The position numbers and the translations under genes are program-made. The notes under the pieces are model-generated. The model made no database searches and was not told the origin of the DNA. It saw only the letters and a program-made list of their open reading frames with translations. From NCBI RefSeq assembly GCF_002911015.1, contig NZ_KZ626842.1:124001-188000 (forward strand): 64,000 nucleotides of DNA, written 5' to 3'. Each line of letters opens with the position of its first letter. Positions within the stretch are counted from its first letter, which is position 1. Positions 33,936 to 42,542 of this stretch are shown one piece after another. Origin of the DNA: Streptomyces populi. GTDB taxonomy: Bacteria; Actinomycetota; Actinomycetes; Streptomycetales; Streptomycetaceae.

Positions 33936-34972
33936 CGGTCACCGCGCCCACCCCCGCCCCCGCCGCCGAGGTGCCCAGGTCGAGCGGCACCCGGCTGGTG
34001 GACCGTGTCTTCAAGATGCGCGAACTCGCCATCCTGGCCGTCTTCCTGGTGATGATCGCCGTCACCCAGACGGGCAACAGCGAGTTCCTGTCCGAGCAGG
34101 GCATCAAGGACCTGCTGCTCAACGCGACCATCCTCGTGCTGGTCGCCACCGGCCAGTCCCTCGTCGTCATCACCCGCAACGTCGACCTGTCGGTCGGCTC
34201 GACCCTCGGCATCAGCGCCTTCGCGGCCGGCACCTGCCTCCAGGGCGGCGGCGACCCCGTCCTCGCGGTGCTCCTCGCGGTGCTGCTCGGCGTCGGCTGC
34301 GGACTGGTCAACGGGCTGCTCGTCAGCCTCGGCCAGGTCCCCGCCCTCGTCGTCACCCTCGGCACGCTCTACATCATCCGCGGCATCGACTCCATCTGGG
34401 TCGGCTCCCGCCAGATCACGGCGGCCGATCTCCCCGGCGGCTTCGTCGACTTCGGCTCCGGCGGCATCTCCGCGGTCCCCTACCTCGCGCTGATCGCCCT
34501 GGCCGTCCTCGTGGTCGCCGCGTACTACCTCAAGCACTTCGGCAGCGGCCGCGAACTCTACGCGCTCGGCTCGAACCCGGAGGCCGCGCGCCTGGCCGGC
34601 ATCCCGGTCCGAAGGCGCATCCTGACCGCCTACGTCGTCTGCGGCGCCCTCGCCGGACTCGCCGGCGCCCTGTACCTCGCCCGGTTCGGCAACGTCGACT
34701 CCGGCACCGGCAACGGCTACGAACTCACCGTCGTCAGCGCGGTCGTGGTCGGCGGCGTCGTCTTCACCGGCGGCTCCGGCAGCGTCTACGGAGCCGCGCT
34801 CGGCGCCCTGCTGCTCACCTCCGTCAACAGCGTCCTGCCCGCCCTCGGCGTCAGCTCCGTCTGGGTGCTCGCCATCAACGGCGTCCTGCTCATCCTCGCC
34901 ATCGCGGTCGACCGGGTCGTCGCGCTGCGCGTGGCCTCCGCACTGAAGAAGAGGAACGCCCGCCATGGCTGA
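33932..34972 (+). CDS. Rhamnose ABC importer permease, first subunit
   Basis: A 346-residue integral membrane protein of the RbsC-like permease family with 8-10 hydrophobic segments. [18 protein letters not shown] is the characteristic substrate-path motif, and [17 protein letters not shown] is the cytoplasmic loop contacting the ATPase. The ATGA overlap with the ATPase gene and the eight-base overlap with the next permease indicate tight coupling. It pairs with the second permease as a heterodimer. Confidence 0.92.
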   Translation: MTVTAPTPAPAAEVPRSSGTRLVDRVFKMRELAILAVFLVMIAVTQTGNSEFLSEQGIKDLLLNATILVLVATGQSLVVITRNVDLSVGSTLGISAFAAGTCLQGGGDPVLAVLLAVLLGVGCGLVNGLLVSLGQVPALVVTLGTLYIIRGIDSIWVGSRQITAADLPGGFVDFGSGGISAVPYLALIALAVLVVAAYYLKHFGSGRELYALGSNPEAARLAGIPVRRRILTAYVVCGALAGLAGALYLARFGNVDSGTGNGYELTVVSAVVVGGVVFTGGSGSVYGAALGALLLTSVNSVLPALGVSSVWVLAINGVLLILAIAVDRVVALRVASALKKRNARHG

Positions 34973-35960
34973 CTCCGCCCTCTCGCGCGCCGTCCGCTGG
35001 GACACGGTCGTCGGAGCCCTCCTCGTCGTCCTGCTGCTCTTCTCCTTCTCCTTCGTGGACGGCTTCGGCAACGCGCTCAACCTGTCGTTCCTGATCGGCA
35101 ACACCCTGCCGATCGCGCTGATCGCCCTGCCCATGACCCTGCTCGTGGTGGCCGGCGAGATCGACCTGTCCGTCGCCTCCACGGCCGGGCTCTCCGGATC
35201 GGTCATGGGAGCCCTGTGGAACCAGGGCATGGCGATCGAGACGATCATCCCGCTGTGCCTCGTGCTCGGCGTGGTGTGCGGGCTCGTCAACGGCCTGCTG
35301 GTGACCCGGCTCGGACTGCCGTCGCTGGCCGTCACCATCGGCACGCTCGCCGCCTACCGGGGCATCGCGCAGATCGTGCTCGGCTCCGACGCGGTCACCG
35401 ACTTCCCGGTCCAGTACCAGGACTTCGCGGCCGGACGCATCGGGGACACCTTCGTGCCCCGGGCGTTCCCGCTCTTCCTGGTGCTGCTCGCCGTCGCCGT
35501 GGTCGTGCTGCACGCCACCCCCTTCGGGCGCTCCGCGTTCGCCATCGGCGCCAACGAGGAGGCCGCCCGGTTCGCCGGCATCCGGGTCAAGCGGCAGAAG
35601 CTGCTCCTGTTCGTCGCGACCGGATTCATGGCCTCCCTGACGGGCGTGTTCTGGGCCCTGCACTACGCCAGCGCCCGCTACGACAACGCCACCGGGCTCG
35701 AACTGTCCGTCGTGGCCGCCGTCCTGCTCGGCGGCATCGACTTCGACGGCGGCAAGGGCACGCTCGGCGGCGCGATCGCGGGAGTCTTCCTGCTCGGCGC
35801 GCTGCAGAACGTGATGAGTCTCCTCAACGTCTCCGCGCAGTCGCAGATCGTCGTCACCGGCGTCCTGCTGGTCGTCTCCGTGCTCGGCCCCCGGGTCGGG
35901 CGCCAGATCTCCGTGGCGAGGGCGGGACGCAGGGCCGCCGCCCCGACGCCGGTCCCGTGA
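34965..35960 (+). CDS. Rhamnose ABC importer permease, second subunit
   Basis: A 331-residue RbsC-type permease with about nine membrane segments; GEIDLSVASTAGLSGSVMG matches the motif in the first permease, and GANEEAARFAGIRVKRQK is the ATPase-contact loop. Its start overlaps the preceding gene by eight bases. The short basic C-terminus (RAGRRAAAPTPVP) is cytoplasmic. The binding-protein gene follows after a 71-bp gap. Confidence 0.92.
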   Translation: MADSALSRAVRWDTVVGALLVVLLLFSFSFVDGFGNALNLSFLIGNTLPIALIALPMTLLVVAGEIDLSVASTAGLSGSVMGALWNQGMAIETIIPLCLVLGVVCGLVNGLLVTRLGLPSLAVTIGTLAAYRGIAQIVLGSDAVTDFPVQYQDFAAGRIGDTFVPRAFPLFLVLLAVAVVVLHATPFGRSAFAIGANEEAARFAGIRVKRQKLLLFVATGFMASLTGVFWALHYASARYDNATGLELSVVAAVLLGGIDFDGGKGTLGGAIAGVFLLGALQNVMSLLNVSAQSQIVVTGVLLVVSVLGPRVGRQISVARAGRRAAAPTPVP

Positions 35961-36031
35961 CCCCGGTCCGCTCCGCTCAGCCTCGTACGCGTCACCTCGG
36001 TCCGCTCACCCTCGTAAAGGAACCCTCACCC

Positions 36032-37117
36032 ATGCGCAAGTCATCGATCCGCCGCACCTGCGCGGCACTCGCCGCCGTCACCTCCCTCGCCCTGGCCGTC
36101 ACCGCCTGCGGCGGCACCACCAAGGACGACGTGAAGGACTCGGGCGGCTCGGGCGCCGCCGCCGGCGCCAAGGCCGACCCGAACGCGGCCACCAAGAAGG
36201 GCCTCACCGTCGGCTTCCTCCCCAAGGCGGTCAACAACCCGTACTTCACCTCCGCGGACAAGGGCGGCGAGAAGGCGCTGACCGAACTGGGCTCGAAGTA
36301 CAAGGAGGTCGGAACCAACAGCGCCACCGACACCAGCGGCCAGGTGAGTTACGTCAACACGCTCACCCAGCAGCAGGTCGACGCAATGGCCGTGTCCGCG
36401 CAGGACCCGGGCGCCCTGTGCACCGCGCTCAAGCAGGCGATGAAGAACGGCATCAAGGTCGTCACCTACGACTCCGACACCAACACCGGCTGCCGCAACG
36501 CCTTCGTCTCGCAGGCGAGCGCCGAGGACCTGGGCCGCACCGAGGTGCAGCTGCTCGCCGAGCAGATCGGCTACAAGGGCGAGATCGCGATCCTGTCCGC
36601 CGCGCAGACCGCGACGAACCAGAACACCTGGATCGACTACATGAAGGACGAGCTGAAGGACCCCAAGTACAAGGACGTCAAGCTGGTCAAGGTCGCCTAC
36701 GGCAACGACGAGGCCCAGCAGTCCTTCCAGCAGACGCAGGGTCTGCTCCAGGAGCACCCGGACCTGAAGGGGATCATCTCCCCGACCACGGTCGGCATCA
36801 AGGCGGCGGCCCAGTACCTGTCCGGCTCCAAGTACAAGGGCAAGGTCAAGCTGACCGGCCTCGGCACCCCCAACGACATGCGCAAGTACGTCAAGAACGG
36901 CACCGTCGAGGCCTTCGAGCTGTGGGACCCGGCCAAGCTCGGCGAGCTGGCCGCCCGCACGGCCGTGGCGCTCTCCTCGGGGCAGATCACGGGCAAGGAG
37001 GGCGAGACCTTCAAGGCCGGTGACATGGGCTCGTTCACCATCGGCAAGGACGGTGTGATCAGCCTCGGCAAGCCCACCGTCTTCGACGCGAAGAACATCG
37101 ACCGGTTCGACTTCTGA
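36032..37117 (+). CDS. Rhamnose-binding lipoprotein (RhaS-type)
   Basis: 361 residues starting with a lipoprotein signal; the lipobox VTAC puts the lipidated Cys at 26. The mature protein is a type I periplasmic-binding fold of the ribose/rhamnose group, with VGFLPKAVNNPYFTSADKGG at the start, VVTYDSDTNTGCRNAFVSQ in the ligand cleft, and VEAFELWDPAKLGELAA near the end. AAAGGA precedes the ATG. The linker after Cys26 is Gly/Ala/Lys-rich. It presents rhamnose to the two permeases encoded upstream. Confidence 0.93.
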   Translation: MRKSSIRRTCAALAAVTSLALAVTACGGTTKDDVKDSGGSGAAAGAKADPNAATKKGLTVGFLPKAVNNPYFTSADKGGEKALTELGSKYKEVGTNSATDTSGQVSYVNTLTQQQVDAMAVSAQDPGALCTALKQAMKNGIKVVTYDSDTNTGCRNAFVSQASAEDLGRTEVQLLAEQIGYKGEIAILSAAQTATNQNTWIDYMKDELKDPKYKDVKLVKVAYGNDEAQQSFQQTQGLLQEHPDLKGIISPTTVGIKAAAQYLSGSKYKGKVKLTGLGTPNDMRKYVKNGTVEAFELWDPAKLGELAARTAVALSSGQITGKEGETFKAGDMGSFTIGKDGVISLGKPTVFDAKNIDRFDF

Positions 37118-37181
37118 CGTCCCGCCGGGCCGGTGCTCCACCGTTCGCGCCGGCCCGGCCCCAGGCCCCGGAGGGTCATCG

Positions 37182-37502
37182 ATGCAACGGGTGTGCTTCC
37201 TGCTGAAGGTCCGTGCGGACCGCCTCGACGAGTACCGCGAGCGGCACGCCGCCGTGTGGCCCGAGATGCGCGAGGCGCTCTCGGCCACCGGATGGCACAA
37301 CTACTCGCTCTTCCTGCGCGAGGACGGCCTGCTGGTCGGCTACCTGGAGACCGAGGACTTCGCGGCCGCGCGGGCCGCGATGGAGGCCACCGACGTCAAC
37401 GCCCGCTGGCAGGCGGAGATGGCGCCGTTCTTCACCGCGCTCGACGGCGCCCGCCCCGACGAGGCCATGAAGCCCCTCACCGAGGTCTTCCACCTCGCCT
37501 GA
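37182..37502 (+). CDS. rhaM: L-rhamnose mutarotase
   Basis: The 106-residue dimeric alpha/beta barrel protein interconverts the alpha and beta anomers of L-rhamnose, speeding its entry into the isomerase. The family sequence is recognisable throughout: RVCFLLKVRADRLDEYRERH with the catalytic His, WHNYSLFLREDGLLVGYLE and NARWQAEMAPFF. GGAGG precedes the ATG by seven bases. It follows the binding protein in the import operon, as in other rhamnose loci. Confidence 0.95.
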   Translation: MQRVCFLLKVRADRLDEYRERHAAVWPEMREALSATGWHNYSLFLREDGLLVGYLETEDFAAARAAMEATDVNARWQAEMAPFFTALDGARPDEAMKPLTEVFHLA

Positions 37503-37552
37503 CCCGCCCGGCCCGGCCTGTTCCGGAGGGAGCGCCTCACCGGGCCCGCCCC

Positions 37553-37604
37553 GCACGACCCGCCCGCCCACAGTCCGAGCACGACCCGCCCGTCCACAGT
37601 CCGA
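37553..37604. repeat. 26-bp tandem repeat in the leader of the BNR gene
   Basis: Units at 37553-37578 and 37579-37604 match at 25 of 26 positions. They end 15 bp before the ATG of the secreted protein, just before its ribosome site GAGGAG. Confidence 0.8.
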
Positions 37605-37619
37605 TCGAGGAGTCCGTAC

Positions 37620-39044
37620 ATGAGACGACGCACCGTACTGACGACGGCCCTGCTGGGCGCCGTGGCAGGGCCCGCCCTCACGGCGGGGAGGGCCCGGGCG
37701 GCCGCCCCCGGCCCCTCCGTCACCCGGACCGGCACCACCCTGCTCGACCCCCGGGCCCTCTACTTCGTCTCCTACGACGGGCTGGTCAACAACAACTCGT
37801 TCCAGAAGAACGGCCTGTTGACCTACCGCGGCCACCAGTACGCGGCCTGGTACACCGCCGACCGCAGCGCGGTCGTCGCCCGCCGCGCACTGGGTGCCGG
37901 CAGCTGGTCCACGATCACGCTCGGCCACAAGCTCAAGAGCGACGACTCCCACGACGTGATCTCCATGGGCGTCTCCCGGACCGACGGCCGCCTGCACCTG
38001 AACATGGACTCGCACAGCGACGGCTTCTTCTACGTCAAGTCGGTGGCCGGGCTGCTCGACAACCCGGCTTCGACGGCCTGGACCTCCGCCGTCCTCGGGG
38101 CCGTCCAGACCTCCCTGGACGGTCTCGCGCTCACCACGCAGTTCACCTATCCGCAGTTCGTCACGACGCCCGAGGGCCGCCTCCAGCTCAGCTACCGCGC
38201 CGGTGTCTCGGGGAACGGGCGCAACGCGCTGGCGGAGTACGACGGTTCGTCCTGGACCGCGCTCGGCGAGTGGTCCGCCTCCACCGGGACCTACACCAGC
38301 GCGCACGGGTCGAGCACCGCCCGCAACATGTACCTGCACGGGATCGACTACGACGTGAACGGCCGGCTGCACTCCTTCTTCACCTGGCGCGAGCAGAACG
38401 CCGCCGTGATGTGCAGCGCCGGAGGCATCACCAACCACGACACCGGCTACGTCTGCTCCACCGACCGGGGCCGCACCTGGCGCAACGACGCGGGCACCCT
38501 CGTCGCCACCACCGGGACCGCGGACACGGTCGCCGTCACCGACGCCGGACTCGTCGTCGACGCGCTCGGCCCCGACCACTCCCTGATGAACCAGGAGAGC
38601 CAGGCCACCGACTCCGCGGGCCTGCCGCACGCGATCATCAGCTACGTGCCCGGGCGCTTCGGGCAGTGCACCACCGACTACGTGAAGGACCGCACCGCGA
38701 ACGGCCGGGCCTTCCACCTCCGCAAGGTCTCCTCCGGCGGCTGGACCAAGACCGAGATCCCGGTCCCGCTCGGCTCCAGCCAGCGCACCAGGCTGGTCCT
38801 GGACCGGTACGACAACGCCTACGCGATCCTTCCGTTCGGACGGATCGCGGGCGCCTCGAAGGCCTCCGGGCACACCGACTGGACGCTCCTGTTCGACGGC
38901 GGCGGACTGAACGCCTTCGGCGAGGTCGTGATCGACGAGACGCGTGTCCCACAGGACGGAACGCTGTCCGTGATGTACCAGGAGAAGGCCGGCGGGACCA
39001 CGACGTCGGCCCTGCGCGTCATCGATCTCAGGCTGCCCTCATGA
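37620..39044 (+). CDS. Secreted BNR_4-type beta-propeller enzyme, candidate rhamnose-releasing glycosidase or lyase
   Basis: 474 residues with an N-terminal Tat-like signal (MRRRTVLTTALLGAVAGP, cleavage near ARAAAP). The mature protein resembles BNR_4 seven-bladed propellers, the fold of GH145 rhamnosidases (which cleave L-rhamnose from glucuronic acid on arabinogalactan) and ulvan lyases of PL24/PL25. Segments such as HLNMDSHSDGFFYV, GITNHDTGYVCSTDRGRTWR and PHAIISYVPGRFG line the propeller blades. It is encoded within the rhamnose import operon, which supports a role in freeing rhamnose outside the cell. The exact reaction cannot be decided from sequence alone. Confidence 0.75.
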   Translation: MRRRTVLTTALLGAVAGPALTAGRARAAAPGPSVTRTGTTLLDPRALYFVSYDGLVNNNSFQKNGLLTYRGHQYAAWYTADRSAVVARRALGAGSWSTITLGHKLKSDDSHDVISMGVSRTDGRLHLNMDSHSDGFFYVKSVAGLLDNPASTAWTSAVLGAVQTSLDGLALTTQFTYPQFVTTPEGRLQLSYRAGVSGNGRNALAEYDGSSWTALGEWSASTGTYTSAHGSSTARNMYLHGIDYDVNGRLHSFFTWREQNAAVMCSAGGITNHDTGYVCSTDRGRTWRNDAGTLVATTGTADTVAVTDAGLVVDALGPDHSLMNQESQATDSAGLPHAIISYVPGRFGQCTTDYVKDRTANGRAFHLRKVSSGGWTKTEIPVPLGSSQRTRLVLDRYDNAYAILPFGRIAGASKASGHTDWTLLFDGGGLNAFGEVVIDETRVPQDGTLSVMYQEKAGGTTTSALRVIDLRLPS

Positions 39045-39120
39045 CCACTGTTCCGGGCCCGCCCGCGGGTAATCTGAGGGCCGGCCTGCCGCTTCTCGTT
39101 CTCCTGGAGGTTCCCGCCTG

Positions 39121-40146
39121 ATGGCCCAGTCGGTGGGTATCAAGGACGTCGCCCGTGCCGCCGGGGTCTCCGTCGGCACGGTCTCGAACGTGATCAACCG
39201 CCCGGACTCGGTGGCCTCCGAGACCCGGGCGCGCGTCCAGTCCGCCATAGACCGGCTCGGCTACGTACGCAGCGAGTCGGCACGCCAGCTGCGGGCCGGG
39301 CGCAGCCGGATCATGGGCCTGCTCGTCCTCGACATGGGCAACCCGTTCTTCGTGGACGTCGCGCGCGGCGCCGAGCGCGCCGCCCGGGGGGCCGGACTCG
39401 GGGTGATGGTCTGCAACAGCGCGCAGTCCCCGAGCGAGGAGGCCGACTACCTGTCGCTCTTCGCCGAGCAGCGGGTGCGCGGGGTGCTGCTGACGCCGTC
39501 GGACGCGAGCGGGCGCAACATCGAGGCGTTCCGCCGCAACGGCATCCCCTTCGTGCTGGTCGACCGGGTCGCCGAGGGCACCACCGAGTGCTCGGTCTCG
39601 GTCGACGACGTGGCGGGCGGCGCACTGGCCGTCCGCCACCTCGTGGACGCCGGGCACCGCTCGATCGCGTACGTCAGCGGCCCGCCCGGACTCAGCCAGG
39701 TGAGGGACCGCCGTACGGGTGCGCTGAACGCCCTGCGCGAGGCGGGCCTCGGCCCGGAGAACCTGCGCGAGCTGCCCACCGAGCGCCTCGACGTGGCCGC
39801 GGGCCGCGACGCGGGCGCCCGGCTCCTCGGCCTCGCCGAACGGCCCACCGCCGTCTTCTGCGCCAACGACCTGCTCGCGCTCGGCGTCCTACAGGCCATG
39901 TACGCGGCCGGTGTCGGCGTGCCCGACGACCTCGCGATCGTCGGCTACGACGACATCGAGTTCGCCGCCGCGGCGGCCGTCCCGCTCACCTCCGTGCGCC
40001 AGCCGGCCGTGACCATGGGCGCCCTCGCGGCGGAGCTGCTGCTGGAGGAGATCGACGCGGAGACCGCGCCCGTGCCGCACGAGCACCGCCGGGTCGTGCT
40101 CCAGCCGGAGCTGGTCGTGCGCCACTCCAGCCTGGCGGCGCGCTGA
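39121..40146 (+). CDS. LacI-family regulator of the rhamnose genes
   Basis: 341 residues: HTH IKDVARAAGVSVGTVSNVIN at the N-terminus, hinge SARQLRAGRSR, and a sugar-sensing PBP-like domain (GLLVLDMGNPFFVDVARGAE, FCANDLLALGVLQAM, VGYDDIEFAAAAAVPLTSVRQP). GGAGG precedes the ATG. As the last gene of the rhamnose import cluster it is the likely repressor acting at the palindromes at 32194-32211 and 32362-32373, released by rhamnose or a catabolite. That regulatory link is inferred from position and site type. Confidence 0.9.
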   Translation: MAQSVGIKDVARAAGVSVGTVSNVINRPDSVASETRARVQSAIDRLGYVRSESARQLRAGRSRIMGLLVLDMGNPFFVDVARGAERAARGAGLGVMVCNSAQSPSEEADYLSLFAEQRVRGVLLTPSDASGRNIEAFRRNGIPFVLVDRVAEGTTECSVSVDDVAGGALAVRHLVDAGHRSIAYVSGPPGLSQVRDRRTGALNALREAGLGPENLRELPTERLDVAAGRDAGARLLGLAERPTAVFCANDLLALGVLQAMYAAGVGVPDDLAIVGYDDIEFAAAAAVPLTSVRQPAVTMGALAAELLLEEIDAETAPVPHEHRRVVLQPELVVRHSSLAAR

Positions 40147-40281
40147 CCAGCGGTTCAGTTCCCCGCCACCGGACTGCTGAGTCACTGTTCAGTTCATTTT
40201 CCCGGTCCCCGGGCCGCGGAGACGGTCCGGCATGTGCTCAACTGGGACGCAGCCTGGAGTCCGTACGTCTCGGGAGACCTG

Positions 40282-41583
40282 TTGACCGTCAGCTATCGCC
40301 AGCCCGGTGTCGTCCTCACCGACCACCGTTTCACCGTGCCTCTCGACCACGAACGACCGACCGGCGAGAGCATCGAACTGTTCGCCCGCGAGGTCGTCGC
40401 GAGCGACAAGGCGCACCAGAACCTGCCGTGGATGGTCTACCTCCAGGGTGGCCCCGGCTTCGGGGCGAATCGTTTCGTCGGCCGTCAGGCTTGGCTCGAC
40501 CGGGCGCTGAAGGACTTCCGCGTCCTCCTCCTCGACCAGCGCGGCACCGGAGCGTCCACCCCCGCCAACCGGCAGACGCTCCCGCTGCGCGGCGGCCCCC
40601 GCGAGCAGGCCGACCACCTCGCGCTCTTCCGCGCCGACTCCATCGTCCGGGACTGCGAGGCCATCCGGCCGGGACTCACCGGCGGAGCGCCCTGGACGGT
40701 GCTGGGCCAGAGCTTCGGCGGATTCTGCACCGTGCACTATCTCTCCAGCGCCCCCGAGGGGCTGAGCGCGGCCGTCGTCACCGGCGGCCTGCCCTCCCTC
40801 GACGCCCACGCGGACGACGTGTACCGCGCCGCCTACCCGCGCATCGAGCGCAAGGTCGCCGCGCACTACGCCCGCTACCCGCAGGACGTCGAGCGCGCCC
40901 GCCGGATCGCGGAGTACCTGCTCCAGCACGAGCCCGTGCTGAACGGCGGCTACCGGCTGACCGTCGAGGCCTTCCAGTCGCTCGGCATCCTCCTCGGCGG
41001 CAGCGACGGCAGCCACCGCCTGCACTACCTGCTGGAGGACGCCTTCGTCCGCACCCCGCAGGGCCACGCCCTCTCCGACGCCTTCCAGGAGGAGGTCCAG
41101 GGACTGCTGTCGTACGCGGGCCACCCGCTGTACGCACTGGTCCACGAGGCCATCTACGCCCAGGGCGGCCGCCCCACGGCCTGGTCCGCCGAGCGCGTGC
41201 GCGCCGAGTTCCCCCAGTTCGACGCGGCCAAGACCCTCGCGGACGACGGGCCGCTGCTGTTCACCGGCGAGTCCGTGCACCCCTGGACCTTCGAGACCGA
41301 CCCGGCGCTGCGCCCGCTGCGCGACACCGCCGAGGAGCTGGCCGCCCGCACCGACTGGGCGCCGCTGTACGACCCGGCCCGCCTCGCGGCGAACGAGGTG
41401 CCGGTCGCCGCAGCGGTCTACCACGACGACATGTACGTGGACGCCGGGCACTCGCTGCGCACCGCCCGGGCCGTCCGGGGGCTGCGCACGTGGGTGACCG
41501 ACGAGTTCGAGCACGACGGGGTACGGGCCGGCGGTCCGCGCGTACTGGACCGGCTGCTGGCGCTCACGCGCGACGAGGTCTGA
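40282..41583 (+). CDS. Alpha/beta hydrolase, proline iminopeptidase-like (S33)
   Basis: The 433-residue cytoplasmic protein is an S33-family alpha/beta hydrolase. GGPG at VYLQGGPGFGANRF forms the oxyanion site, LLDQRGTGAS follows, the nucleophile Ser is in GQSFGGFC, and a His near the C-terminus (DAGHSL) completes the triad with an Asp. Members release N-terminal proline or similar residues. I chose the TTG at 40282 because GGGAG lies five bases before it; a GTG at 40234 would add 16 residues. A long hairpin lies 25 bp beyond the stop. Confidence 0.88.
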   Translation: MTVSYRQPGVVLTDHRFTVPLDHERPTGESIELFAREVVASDKAHQNLPWMVYLQGGPGFGANRFVGRQAWLDRALKDFRVLLLDQRGTGASTPANRQTLPLRGGPREQADHLALFRADSIVRDCEAIRPGLTGGAPWTVLGQSFGGFCTVHYLSSAPEGLSAAVVTGGLPSLDAHADDVYRAAYPRIERKVAAHYARYPQDVERARRIAEYLLQHEPVLNGGYRLTVEAFQSLGILLGGSDGSHRLHYLLEDAFVRTPQGHALSDAFQEEVQGLLSYAGHPLYALVHEAIYAQGGRPTAWSAERVRAEFPQFDAAKTLADDGPLLFTGESVHPWTFETDPALRPLRDTAEELAARTDWAPLYDPARLAANEVPVAAAVYHDDMYVDAGHSLRTARAVRGLRTWVTDEFEHDGVRAGGPRVLDRLLALTRDEV

Positions 41584-41608
41584 GACGTCCGCGCCCCCTT
41601 CACGGCAT

Positions 41609-41657
41609 CCGTACCCCCTGGGATTCTGACGGTCTGTCAGAATCTCAGGGGGTACGG
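41609..41657 (+). promoter_or_regulatory. 22-bp hairpin abutting the enoyl-CoA hydratase start
   Basis: Arms 41609-41630 and 41636-41657 pair at all 22 positions in RNA (one G-U wobble) around a 5-nt loop. The right arm contains the ribosome site AGGGGG (41647-41652) and ends at the base before the ATG. In RNA it would hide the ribosome site; as DNA, the central TTCTGAC / GTCAGAA symmetry resembles a TetR-type operator; it could also end transcription of the upstream hydrolase gene. Confidence 0.7.
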
Positions 41658-42491
41658 ATGATCGACACCACCCGCACGGACGTCCCGGAGGGCGAGGAGC
41701 GGCTCCGCCTCGAAGTCGAGGACGGGATCGGCGTACTGACCCTGTGCCGGCCGGCGAAGCTCAACGCGTGGAGCTGGGAGTCCACCCGCCAACTCGGCCT
41801 GTTCGCCGACCGGATCCGCTTCGACCCCTCGGTCCGGGCGGTGCTGCTGCGGGCCGAGGGGCGTGCCTTCTGCGCCGGGATCGACGTGAGCGCCCCGGGC
41901 GGCGCGATCACCGGCCGCTCGGGTGCCGAGCGTGCCCGCGCCTACTACGAGGGCATCCGCTGGGCCCACGAGCGCTTCGCGGCCTTCGCGCGGCTGCCGC
42001 AGCCCGTCGTCGCGGCCGTCCAGGGCCACTGCCTCGGCTTCGGGTTCGAGCTGGCGCTGATGGCGGACCTCAGGATCGCCTCCCGCGACGCCGTGTTCGC
42101 CCTGCCCGAGGTCCAGCTGGGACTCGCCGTCGATGCCGGCGGGGACCTGCGGATCGCCCGCGAGGCGGGGGCGGGGTGGGCGAAGTTCCTCGCGCTGACC
42201 GGGAGGCGGCTGGACGCCACGACGGCCGAACGCCTGAACCTCGTCCAACTCGTGGTGGAGAAGCCCGAGCTGGACGAGACGGCTCGAACCGTCGCCGCGG
42301 AGATCGCGGCGAACGCGCCGCTCGCCGTGCAGGGCGTCAAGCACGACATCGACGCCTACGCCGAAGCCCCCGTGACCGCGGCGCTCGACCGGACCGCCCT
42401 GTCGGCCGCGCTCACCCTCGCCTCCGACGACGCGGCGGAGGGGTACGCGGCCAGGGGCGCCCGCCGCGCGCCCCGCTTCGAGGGGAAGTGA
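41658..42491 (+). CDS. Enoyl-CoA hydratase/isomerase family protein
   Basis: The 277-residue crotonase-fold protein probably acts on a CoA thioester. The oxyanion segments AFCAGIDVSAP and HCLGFGFELALMADLRIA are conserved. At the position of the two catalytic Glu of classical hydratases it has EVQLGLAVDAGGDLRIAR, giving one acidic residue (Asp) at the second site, closer to dienoyl-CoA isomerase types. It stands alone, with no acyl-CoA dehydrogenase nearby. The ATG directly follows the hairpin at 41609-41657, which covers its ribosome site. Confidence 0.88.
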   Translation: MIDTTRTDVPEGEERLRLEVEDGIGVLTLCRPAKLNAWSWESTRQLGLFADRIRFDPSVRAVLLRAEGRAFCAGIDVSAPGGAITGRSGAERARAYYEGIRWAHERFAAFARLPQPVVAAVQGHCLGFGFELALMADLRIASRDAVFALPEVQLGLAVDAGGDLRIAREAGAGWAKFLALTGRRLDATTAERLNLVQLVVEKPELDETARTVAAEIAANAPLAVQGVKHDIDAYAEAPVTAALDRTALSAALTLASDDAAEGYAARGARRAPRFEGK

Positions 42492-42542
42492 CCCACGTGT
42501 TTTGATCGGTCACTGTTGCGTAGGACGAGACAGGGGGGACCG

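Noticed and set aside
33176..35344. 722-codon minus-strand frame opposite the rhamnose transporter genes
   Set aside because: Shadow of the permease genes; repetitive acidic sequence with no recognisable fold.
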